From Meandrina meandrites (taxonomy: Eukaryota > Cnidaria > Anthozoa > Scleractinia > Meandrinidae): 64,000 nucleotides of DNA. Both the position numbers and the translations under genes were made by a program. Below are positions 38,101-50,100 of the stretch, piece after piece. The notes below the pieces were generated by a model that saw nothing but the letters and a program-made list of their open reading frames with translations, made no database searches and was not told the origin of the DNA. Position 1 is the first letter of the stretch. Each line of letters opens with the position of its first letter. Location of the stretch: contig OY855915.1 of the NCBI GenBank assembly GCA_963693305.1, positions 12,409,840-12,473,839 on the forward strand, given 5' to 3'.

Positions 38101-41100
38101 ATGGAGATGCCAGCAATCACATCCACAGTAGACTTGACAAAGCAAGAACAGTTTTCATGAGGCTGAAGCAGGTTTGGAAGTCAAGCTAGCCAACCAGCAT
38201 GGAAACAAAACTTAAGATCTTCAATAGAAGCTGCATAGTATAATCAACCCTCCAAGTTAAGACCATTTTAGTCGCCATGGCGACTAAGATTTTCGAGCTG
38301 GCAACTTGATTGGAACAGAAGTCGCCAGCCTGGCGACTAAAATTGAGAAGAAAGATAGAAAGCGTGAGCTTAATTTAGCGACTAAAATTTTTCACTGGCG
38401 ACCAAACTTGAGCAGTCGGTGGCCAAATGACCACTAAAGAAAATCAAAGGCACTATGTGCAACGACTGTTTTTTTTTTTTTGGAAGTGGCAATGAGCTAC
38501 TGAACTCGGAAAATGAATTATTAATAAATGAGGATTTATCAAATCACAACGCGGTCTAACGTGCATCGTTTTAAACAAATCATACGTTACACCTGACAAC
38601 GTTGGAGTTCGGGGTCCAGATTAGAGAAAATAACTCTAGTAAAAACTTCTACACCGATCCATTAGTAGCAAGCACAATAATATCAACCTATTTGGTAAAT
38701 AAACTAAAGACACGGCAACTGGTTGTCCTTTGTGGTTCGTTGCGCAACAAATGAGTGGCCTGTAATCTCCAGCAAAGTGAACACTGTATGCTACAAACGA
38801 CAACAAAGGTCAAACAAAATGAACAGAATTAAAAATAAATTTTATTAAACGCTAATTTTGTACTTGGACGGTTTGATAAAAGCGATTGCGCTATACAAAC
38901 GTCTACATTCGCACCCTAGACTGTTACAAGCCGGAACACGAAATTGTCATGCCAAAAGACCCGAAACTACAGGAGTTGCGTTACGTCTGTCAACCATCTG
39001 TCAAACCTTTTGTATTCTCGATTAAAATAGATCTTTCGCAATGCGTTGATTACAGTCTGTACAGTAAACTCTGCAGTCACAGCGAGAATCTTAGCTTTTT
39101 GAGCGCAGCTCCCAGTGGCTTTGCTGAGTTGTACAACGTTTGTACGGCTAAGTATATTGTTCATGTCGTTGCAATGATTTCTTCGCCGATGATTGTAAAT
39201 TTGAGCCGCGAAGTCTGATTTTGTGATGGAGTCGGTGACACGTGGAACGACTTTTTGGTTGAATTCGATTGCGTGGACATCTGCATAACTTTGGAGGCAA
39301 GTTGTTTTCTTCTCTGTATTTTTATGTGTGCTTGGAAATATATGATCGCTTTTATCGATCCGCGCATCTGTCGTTCTGCAACTTTGAGCTTTGATCGTTC
39401 GAGTAGCTAGTAGCGGCTGCCGGCCGTTATACATGCATGACTTGTAAAGATCTATACCGATTTACGTTGTTTTTACTTGTTTGACTCTCTTTTCGTTGGA
39501 ATCTCAAGGATTGTAAAGGTTGAAATATTTAGTGTGATTTCTAGAATGCGAAATCGATTGTACACCCACACTGAAACATGTCGATGACTACTTCGGAGCG
39601 GGTAGGTGCATGAACTTTAATACAAGAGAACTTTACGAGCGAACTCTTCTGAGTGAAACCTTTATCAGAAGCCTAGTTTTGATAGTGAGCTATCTATATA
39701 ATGGAGTTTGAAACACTAAGAGAATCATCAATACTTGCGGGAACTGACGCTGTTGAGCACTCAAGCATTGCGAAAAACTGGACTACAGACATGCAACAGA
39801 GTTTTCCTTATCAACACAAGAATCTTCTCGAAGATGCAATGGACACCATATTTAAGCTTAGTTGCGCTCTAAAAGAAGAAACGAAAAACAAAATGAGTAC
39901 TTCAAGCAGCTTTTGGGTAACTATATTCTTTATTTCAATTTTTGCTTTTATAGTATTGGTTTCATTGGGTTTATCTTGCTTTGTTTTTATTGTTTCAATT
40001 ATTGTAACAGCATATGCTCTTGTCCAGCACTTCATGTCGTATGTAGATGGCTATGTAGAGAATGTTGTTATTTCGGCATTTGATGATTGTGATATCTTAG
40101 ACAAAGCTATTTACTCAACCGGAAATGTAAACAATTATTCAATGGTGACAATAAAAGCGAGAAAAGACATGAGATCTCGCAATGCGAAGTATGTTTACTA
40201 TAATTATTGTCGTGTAAGGTTAAAATTTATTTTGAAATCGGCTAGGTTGACCTTTGTCGCGTGACACTGATAATCTTCTGTCAGCTAGTGATTACACAAA
40301 CTTCGCTTTCAATTTCGCTTTCACCGTAACATGCAAACTTAAGAAAATTCTGTTGATTTTTCTATAGGGCAGAAACAACATACACCTGATTTAAGGTTAC
40401 CGTATACCTTCGCGGGTGTCTTTCGCGAAAAAAAATATTTGTGCACTATCTTAAACGCAACCACCACAAACTATATATCAGTACAAAGCTAATGAAATGC
40501 ACTATTCGGTAAAAATTATTTTTCTTTGATTTTTTCTAATCGTAAGGAGAGTGCGTCCCAAAAGCCCAAAACGACTGACGTCTACTTGAGCGAATTTATC
40601 GGGTATTGAATTAGACCGCACAATCAAAACTACTGCATTATATCAATCACAAGGCATCAATCTTGAAAACCGTGTGAGGCTTTGTCAATGTTCCTATTGG
40701 TTGCTTCGCAATTTTTCTGTCAATTTTGATGATCAAAAACTTACCGAAGCCTTTTACGACGAAGGCCATTGTGGGAGATCAATAACGAAAAACGGAAATC
40801 CCTCACACGGTTTTTCTGTTCGATGTCTTGGGCAACTTCGGGCCAAATTTCAAGGCAATCCGTCAAATTTACGTACCCTACAAATTCGTTTAAAGCGAGC
40901 GCACTCGCGTAAAAACGAAATAGGTTTTTTTCGCTTCTAAAGGATTACAAACATTTCACGCCCTTGCTGCGCCATATGTCAACACTTTGGATACTCCCGA
41001 TACCGACAGCCAATAGAATGTCAGGACGTCCCACGAGACTACTGGTGTCGACTAGCATCTCGCGGGAAAGTAGTTGCACGCGTGACCACAGCTCGTTTGA

Positions 41101-44100
41101 TTTGAATTTGTCGGATTTGTTTCTAAAATGCCGGGCAAGAGAAAAAGTTCAAAGAAAGGAAAAACTGCAACTTCGACGGTGGCGACGTCTGCATCTATCG
41201 ATCCAAAAGAGCAGCTTCAGGCAGAAATGCGGTCGCTGGGGTATGTCGAAGTATATTATTTCTATCTGGAATATAAACAAAGACGGAGTCACGCAATTCA
41301 TCGAACAAGCAAATAACCACCATCTGACTATCAAGTTTACGGCTGAAATATCCGAAACAGAAATAACGCTCCTGCCTTTCGTTACACAATACCGTCCAAC
41401 GATGCCTAACTTAAAACAAATACTCATGCAAAAGTGGCATTTAATCCAACAACAACCACGACTTAACGAGATATTCAAGGATCCCCCAATTGTTTCGTAC
41501 AAAACGGGCAGATCCCTAAAAGATACACTCATTCGAGCCAAACTCTAAACTGGGTATTACACGTGGATAGGAGTTGTGTGAGGCCTGTCACCCCGATTAT
41601 CACTTTGTCACTATCGGCAAGAGTTTTTTGCCATTCATCATCGAAAACCTTCTTCTTCTTTTTCTTAGGGCCGGTTTTCTTCTTTACTTTAACCAGGGAC
41701 TTTTTTCTTTCTTTTTTTGTACATATAGGTGAAGTAAAGACCAACACAAGCGAAAACTTGGTGTGAATAAATCGCAAATTGCAAGCGTAAACAATAGGAA
41801 GGGACGCCACATGAAATGAAATACCCCGAATCTTTTGCCGCGAAAAACATCACAGGAAGTCATGACGCTGACACATTTTAATTGGCTTATAACTCTCTGG
41901 CGGGTATATTGAGTTTCACTTGAAAAAACATTTTTGTTGATAACTCACGCGCGTTTCAAGATTTTGAAATAATTTTTTTTAGAAAATGAAGGGAGACTAG
42001 TAATGTTTAATTTGGCCGTAAAAAATTTTTTTGAAAAAAATCTACCCTTGAAGGTATACGGTAACCTTAAGGTAAAATAAAAATAAAATATGTTCACAAT
42101 CGATTTTCAAATTATCATCACATACCCATCGAAACAAAACCATCAGCGCCTAAAGTACAATGGTCTGTCATCGGTCTTAATAAACCGTAACGTCAAACTG
42201 AGAGTAGCATTACATGTAGGTCTGCCAACCATCTGTCAACGGCCCTTTGTTTACATCTGATCGACTGAAGGAGTGAAGGAAGGATGGCTTCAAATCGCCC
42301 CTCAATCCGTAACTCCCGTTTTGCATACGCAAAAACAGTCGTAAAAATAAACTTGGAGGGTTTTATAATGTCAACACTACTATATGGTTCTGAGTGCTGG
42401 AGGATTGTTAAGCAAGACCTGGGCAAACTATCCAGCTTCCACGCACACAACTTCCCTACATAGAATTCTTCACATATTCTGGCCCAGGACCATCTCAAAT
42501 AAACATCTTCTGCGGCAAACAATATAGGACAAGAACAATCCTTAAGCATGCAGGGGTGTTGGAGACCTGTGGATTGGGCATGTATTGAGGGAAGATATGG
42601 TTTCCATCACCAGGACCGCTGCAGTGCATTGAACACCAGGAAGACGGAAAAGAAACATCAAAATAATTATCATTTAGTTTTCTTGGAAAAAAGTTAAAAG
42701 CGCATGTACCTTGGTTGTCGTCCACAGACGTAAACATCAGGCTTACTGATAGCCATGTCACCAATAAATAAGGAGTAATGACTTCCAGCTGCAATGTCCC
42801 AGATCAAGACATCTGAAAAACACTAAAATCAAATGGGAACAACAGTCATGTGCAATGTTCATGGTTTTAACACTTGAAGAAAAGCTGTCCAAATATACTT
42901 GGCCAGTGCACTGAATAGTCCAGTGAATACTTAAAATGTAGTGGAGGGGTGCTTTTACAGCAAGTAGTCCAAAAGTGTGAACCACTTTAATTTAATTAAT
43001 TCACATTCTTCGTTCAGTCATTATCCAATCAGAAGCCTTCTAGTTACATGTGCATACTTACTCTGATTTTTTTGGGTTGTAAGGCCATTGTTTTCTTACG
43101 TCCTAACTGACCACAAGAGTTGTCTCCCCAAGAAAAGACCTGTAAGTGAACAAACACATTATTATATTATCATTCTTGGTATGTACCTTTAGTCATGTTT
43201 ACATAACAAAACAAATTCTTAAATTAAATGTTGCCTGGCATTTTTATAGCACCTAAACAACTGAACAGTACTATTTAATAAACTGTCTTGTAAATCAAAG
43301 AGACCAAACATTTATAAGTCATTGACAAAGAAGTACTGTATGAACACTGACAGAAGTAGTTAACTTTTTAATTCCAAAACTGTCATCTCTGTTCTAGTTA
43401 ATTAGTATGACTGCACAATTATGTAAAGTATTCTTTATTGATAACACATACCCTTGAATAGCATTATAATTTTATTTTGTAAAAATCAAATAAGTATACA
43501 TTTAATTTTATAAATTTAATATATATTTTTTTAATTTATACAGCTGTATAAAATTTACAGTTAACTTTATTACTGTATTTCTAGTGTCAACAATCATTAT
43601 CGTGCGGTAAAACGCAGTTAATGGAACATGACGACAGTTTGGTCGTAGCCTATTTTCAGCTTGTCACGCAATCTAGCATTATTTGCCTAGACAACAAAGG
43701 ATATATAGTTCGCAATAGTCAAGGCTTTGTTCTTAAATAAATGATTCCTTATTCATGGAGTTTGATCAAATGCCTTTCATGTCTGATATTTGCGCTGTTA
43801 CGTTGTTTTGTAGTCTAGAAAATCTTAGCTTACAGTATAACTTGAATTGGTCTTTGCATTTGTATGCATTATTCATGGCGAGAAGTTTGCCATGTTGTGT
43901 CTATCTAGTTTATAGTACAACCTTACCTATTGGTTTTACTTTGAGACACTGTCTTGCTATAAAAGCAGCGGAACAATATCCCAGGCCATTGTCCTGGCAG
44001 ATTTTGCACAAAACAGTTCCTTTTGTGACAATTAAGTCACTTTACTTCAGAGTTCTCAATTCAACAAATTACTCATTTGTACACCAAATTATGGCATCTT

Positions 44101-47100
44101 TATTGCAAAATGTCAGAAAATCAAGAATTTAGTAAAGTTCTAAAATTCTATGTCCCTGTTCCGTGATTATTATGTTCTGCGACAGCTCGTTTTGATGTGT
44201 CATTAAAACCAACTATTATTACAGCCCATATAATTGAACAAAGAGAAAAACACACATGGTTGGTGTAATGTATATGTAGGGGGACACATCCCTGTGGTTG
44301 GCATGAGAAGCAACTTTGAGTTGCATGACCTTTAAACGGTCTCACTTATCCCCAGCACCACATGCTGGATTGGATAAAGGGTATTGGCAGGTCAACGTGG
44401 AATACAATGACCTTTTTAAGCCTGACTTATCTCCAGCACTACCCCGCACTGGAATCAGACAAGAGTATTGGCAGGTCAAATTTTGAACATGTGACCTCAA
44501 ATATGATAACCTTTTAAAACCTCACTTATCTCCAGCACTACCCCGCACTGGAATCAGACAAGAGTATTGGCAGGTCAAATTTTGAACATGTGACCTCAAA
44601 TATGATAACCTTTTAAAACCTCACTTATCTCCAGCACTACCCCGCACTGGAATCAGACAAGAGTATTGGCAGGTCAAATTTTGAACATGTGACCTCAAAT
44701 ATGATAACCTTTTAAAACCTCACTTATCTCCAGCACTACCCTAAACTGGAATCAGACGAGTATTGGCAGGTCAAATGAGGTTCAAACTAAACATGTGACC
44801 TTTGAAGCCTCACCTATCTCCCCGGCACTGGGGAAGCCAGCGCCAGATTGGACAAGACTATTGGCAGGTACACAATGAAATGGGGCAGAGACAATGCCAA
44901 AAGCTTGGGGGAAATCGCTACCATTAGACTTGACCACCAACCCCAAGGGAAGTGACTTCCGAGTTTATTGACATACAAGTATCCTCCATACAGGACGGGG
45001 GTGGGGAATTTTTAAAAAAAAATGCGTACTGATTATAGCACAGCATTGAAGGGAAGTGCTTTAACATTGAGTTACAGTGCTTTTATAGCTAGACAAGGAT
45101 ATGGGTATAACCAGTTAATAGAAAGCTGCCAACATGTAGTGTTGTGGAAGCTTGAGACAATAAGCTAATTCAAGGATCTCAACTAAACCCAGCATGTAAT
45201 AACGAAATCACCTTATGATTGCCTGATATGTAACATGACAAGGAATACAGTGACAGAGATTTGCATGTCACGCTCCATTAACTGCATTTTACCACATGGG
45301 CCGTAAAACTTTTAAATGCATAGCCGGAAATACTTGACAGAATGCAGCAATATAGTTTGACTTGGTTAGATGTGGATGCACTTTAAGACATTCATACATT
45401 ATACAAATGTATCCAAATGTTACATGATGAATCTAAATGCCAAATGTGTATCCACTAACTTGTTATAAGGGTTAAAATTTAATGTTTTCATACATAATTT
45501 AAACATAATACAGTTATTGTAGAAAAGTAAATTTTACAGCAAATTATCCTAACCTGAGAACAAACTGTTTGAGCCAATGAGTGAAAAGTTCCAGCTGCAC
45601 ACTTGATCACTCCAACATCATTGAGCTCTTTCACACAGCATGGGTAAAATCTGTGTAAGATAGTATTAACCTTGGTCATGCTTCACGCACAATCTAAAAT
45701 GTCAAGTGGGTCTAGTGCAATTAATTGTCCAGTTAAGAGATAATTTTAAGAGAGTTAAGGAGTCAAAAACATTACAGTGGGAATACTCAAATGGGGCCAC
45801 TTGGAACAAAGTTAACCAATCAGAACGTTAATCAAGAACAATGGAAAGCAAACTTTTTTGGCAACAGACTAATGATGTTCTAGTACGCAAACAATAGATT
45901 TACAACAACATTCGATGCTGCAAACAGGTGGGCATGACCCATGTCATTTTTAAAATTGTATGTGCACAAGTTTTTAAATAAACCTAACTAATATACTATA
46001 TATGTTCATGTTTTTGAGTTTGAAAATTAACCTCTTGTCTTCCTGTTGTCTGGTTGACGTTCGTTCCTTCACCTGCCTGACCACTGACACTTTCATGTGC
46101 TGGATGTTGTTGTGGTCATGACCAGATCAGCCAGGTTGAAGTGTTAATTTGGCCACGGAAAAATTAAGTGTAAAGTGGATAATATGATTTAGTCTAATTT
46201 CCAGAGGTGAATATAAGAATGGAACATTTTGATTGGTGGAAAAGCTCTAGTTTATGATGCTATATTCACCTCGCTCAGAGGTGAATATAGCATTTCAGGG
46301 CTTGGTTACTCAGCCACGCCACCTTTGCCATCCAGGAAAGTAAACATGGCAGCCTTTGCTGAATGAAATTTTTGTTCACTCTGAAACAATCTCTCCAAAT
46401 CCGGAGTATTCAGCACAGCTGGAATTTTGAAAATTGTCTGCCAAGGCTTTTGGGCCAAAAATATTTTCAAGAGATGATTCCCAAGGCATTAGAATTGATG
46501 GTAAACACGGTGGTTTTGTAGATCGCACACGGCCACGAGAAAACCAATGTGATCGATTGACCCAAAATTATTCAGTTCTCTTCAGACCAGAGCTGCTCGA
46601 CTCATTTCAAGAGGATTTAGACAATTGTTCAGAAGTCGCCAACGACTAATGAAAGGTACTGTAGATATCTGTCTTTTTCTTAGTGTTTGTTTTGTTCCAT
46701 TTTATTGCTCAAACTAAAGTGTAAACTCTGATTTACGATGAATTAAACTTGTTTACACATATGCAAGCAAGCATTTGTGTTTGTTGTTTCCGTGTTTTAG
46801 TTCTTTATTTTGTAGTTCTTGATATTCACCTCTGAAAATTAGACTAAAACAATTATTCGCCTCGGGCTCAGTGAATCTCGGCGAATATTCTCCTCGACTT
46901 CGTCTCGGGAATATTCGCCAAGATTCACTTCGCCCTCGGCGAATAACTGTCATATAGCTGTAAGACCTGTTTTGGGTTTTATATTGTTATGTTTAGAGAG
47001 TTACTAATAATGGATGCAGCATCAGAGGTATAGCTAAGGAAAATCAAAGGCACTTTATGCCGTCTCGTGTCACTCTTTTTCGTGACACTAGAACATTGTT

Positions 47101-50100
47101 TGATTTTTACGAAGATCATGAAAACTATATCTGCTATATTCCACCACTGTAATCACTATAAATAGAGCTGAACAGTAAGTATCCTGTTAAAACCTGCACC
47201 ATTATTGTACGCATTGTAAACAGAAATGATAATTCATTTTCAACCACTTTCCCAAAATCCATCACAGTCAATATGGTAGATATCAAAGCACCCGATTCTT
47301 TAAATAGGCAAAATAAAGCTGTTATTCTGATATATCCTATAAATGCACTTATTAAATCCATATGTCAAGAGACTACAAGACAAGACACTCCAAAGAGATT
47401 TTAGAGATTCATTCATCAACCGAGTATACTAGGGTCTATACTAAGCGTGTAGCGTGACATGCACAACAACGTCAACGAAAACTCTACAGGTCTAGTCTGA
47501 AATGTCAGCCGTCTTCTCTTCCTTCCTGCCCGTCCTCTGAGGGGTAAGGAAGAGAAGATGGCTGACACTTCAGACTATCTACAAGTCCATCTACTGACAT
47601 CTTGTTGATAGACGTTTCTGCTTTTTAAAGCTAAGAGAACTCATCAAATATAATTTCTCTCTTTCGGTTATACCTGTACATTGTATTATGCGTTTCTAAC
47701 TAACCTGGTGTATTTTGTTCTTCTTCTACGCATTTTCTTGTTGAGTTACAATTAATTTTCATTGATAATCTCATAGTACAATTTAAAGGTTAGAATGTTA
47801 TTTTACAAACATAAAGCTTGTCTGTATTTTACTTGATAGCTGCTGGCTGCAGTTCAAAGATATCCAAAATTGAAAAGCGTAAAGCTAATTTTAACAAAAA
47901 ATAGACTCTTCATCCTAAGTACGTTACATGTAGTCCTCTTTAGAACTTCATCCATCCACTAAAAGGGCTGTTGCTGCCGCTCTATAAAAGTTGTGTTATA
48001 TTGTAGCATGAAATTCACAACAAGATATATGAACCTACATCTAGTACCCCTTGACTCAGGTCAATCTTCGGGGTCAAAAAGTATAAAATTAATGTTAATT
48101 GCTTTGCGTTTCAGATAGACATTTCTGCTCGTCAATCCTAAAAAATCTCATCAAATATAATTTCTCTCTTTCGGTCATACATAATATTAGTCATTTCTAA
48201 CTAACCTGGTGTATTTTTTTCTTTTTCTACGCGGTTTCTTGTTGCATTATAATTAATTTTCACTGATTTTCAGTTCCCATGTACTGTAAGGCCTCGTGTC
48301 TCCAATTTCAAAATACTTTCTAAAAAAGCTTTTCACGCTGGCAACAGTCTTGTCACAATGGTTAGAATGTTATTTTAAGAAACGTAAAGCGTGCCTGTAC
48401 TTCACTTAATAAGCCTTAAAAATAAGTCCTCCCAACCTAATTCTTCAATCATTGCCGTCGTCAGAACTGTCATCGGAATCGTTGTTATCCGTACCATATA
48501 GGTCATCTTTTTCATACAAATGTTGTTCAAAACGCACACAACAATCACAGTCTTTTTTAGGATGCTCAATTTTGGGTTCAACCCTTTTCAACGCAATTCT
48601 CCAACAAGCTTTCAACAGGTCAATTGCTCGTTCCACTACAGACCATAGCTCACCGAACTTAAACTTTCTCTGCTCCTGAGTCAGGCGACCATTGTCCGGG
48701 TAGGGTTTCACTAGCCAGCTAGAAGGGGCCTTATTTCCGTTGCATTTATGTTGTATGTTGGAAGGCTTAGAATTTGCTTGTTCTTTCCAAGTTCATCAAA
48801 AAAAAATGTGATCGCTTCTACATTCCATGCCATTTATTAACAGATAACATCAACGCTAATATCATCATGCGAGTGTACTCGTAGAAAAAATAGAAACACT
48901 GTATTTCAACAATCATATTACAACAATCATATCACCAAAGTATATACTAATATCATTGGAAATTACAGAAATTTCTAGTAAATTGTTTCTTACTCCTTTA
49001 AACTAAATCGCAAACCTTATGTAAGGAATCACACGAAATATTATCGAACCTTTCCCCCGCACTCAACAAACAGTACATGACAAAACCACATCTGTTTTTT
49101 AATTCACTTCAATAAAATCTGTTAATCACATTCTTCACATTTTTTGGCGGGATTACAAAGTAAAACCAAGCTGCTGCCACCGTGTAAGACCAAACATAAT
49201 GTCCCAGCATTTACAATTTACTCTATACCTTGTCAAACGCATATAAAATAAATACCTTAAAACTTTTCTTCCAGCAAAAACACATAATGTACCACAAATT
49301 TACCATAAATATATATCCATTGTTTTAACCTTGTTCACTTGTTCGCTTCGTAACTGTTGTGGTTTAAATTTTACCTTGGTTTAAAATTTTTCAAACCAGT
49401 TTGATTTTTATTTTCCTTTGTTTCAGATTATGATAATCAATACAAGACAATGAAAACTAAAAATTAAACTAGTTTGAAAAATTTTAAACCAAAGAAAAAT
49501 TTAAACCAGAACATAACCACACGTGAGATATTACACGAAGTACTACCCTAGGCCAAAGCTCACACATCAACTTCTTGTGTTACCATGGTAACATGAGACA
49601 AAAAACTAAGCAAACTTGTCAACAAGCTTAACCGGCTTATCTCGCCTGTGTACTTTTAAATTGCCACAAGTCTTTGTTTTTAGTGAATTTTGAGCTGGTG
49701 ATAAGCTCTCTTTCAGTAGGTAGGTACATGTAAAATACGACAGTAGCCGACCACCGGCCACATCCTTGCAATATAAGAAACACATAAATTTTTTAACCAC
49801 ACATTCCATCTGAAAAAAAGTTCCCCTGGTCACCCCCAACCCATCTGTCAAGCAAATATAATAATATGTCCATTTTTATGTTCTGCTGAAATAATGCCAG
49901 ACAGATCACTGCACTTGTGGAGATGGAATGTGTGTAACAATAGAATGGAATGTGATAGCAATAGCAGGGTTCATACTCTTTTGAGCTTTTGAAATTCCAG
50001 GATTTTCCATAACCTTTTCCGGGACTTCTCCAAGTTTTTTATGACCTAAATTTGACCATTTTCTTGGAAATCACCTTCATTTTGGGTACGTTTTTATAAA

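Larger units (their letters stand above)
40348..42349. repeat. Dispersed repeat, copy 2, interrupted by the TTAA element
   Basis: Matches 2748-3062 on both sides of a 1.67 kb insertion; for example, AAGTACAATGGTCTGTCATC and CAGTCGTAAAAAT occur in both. The uninterrupted copy reads GATTTAAGATAAAATAA across the insertion point, so it is an empty-site control. Confidence 0.85.
38245..42363. mobile_element. 4.1 kb inverted-repeat element inserted into a LINE
   Basis: Inverted ends AACCCTCCAAGTT (from 38246) and AACTTGGAGGGTT (ending 42362), with TATAAT directly outside both (38239-38244 and 42364-42369). Beyond these borders the LINE reading frame continues, which fixes the limits. Subterminal copies of TGGCGACTAAAATT occur at 38273-38410, a layout common in hAT elements. 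The duplication seems 6-8 bp. No hAT transposase was recognised. The interior carries the 187-codon frame at 39701 and the nested TTAA element. Confidence 0.8.
30417..42709 (-). other. ALS2 intron 4 (12.3 kb), a transposon sink
   Basis: The largest intron. In order it holds a minisatellite (31136-32105), a frameshifted multicopy-family pseudogene (33134-34310), a TAACGG-rich degenerate tandem (34600-34925), a young LTR element (35028-37371) and a LINE interrupted by nested elements (38040-42660). Exon phases on either side match without a further exon. Confidence 0.85.
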
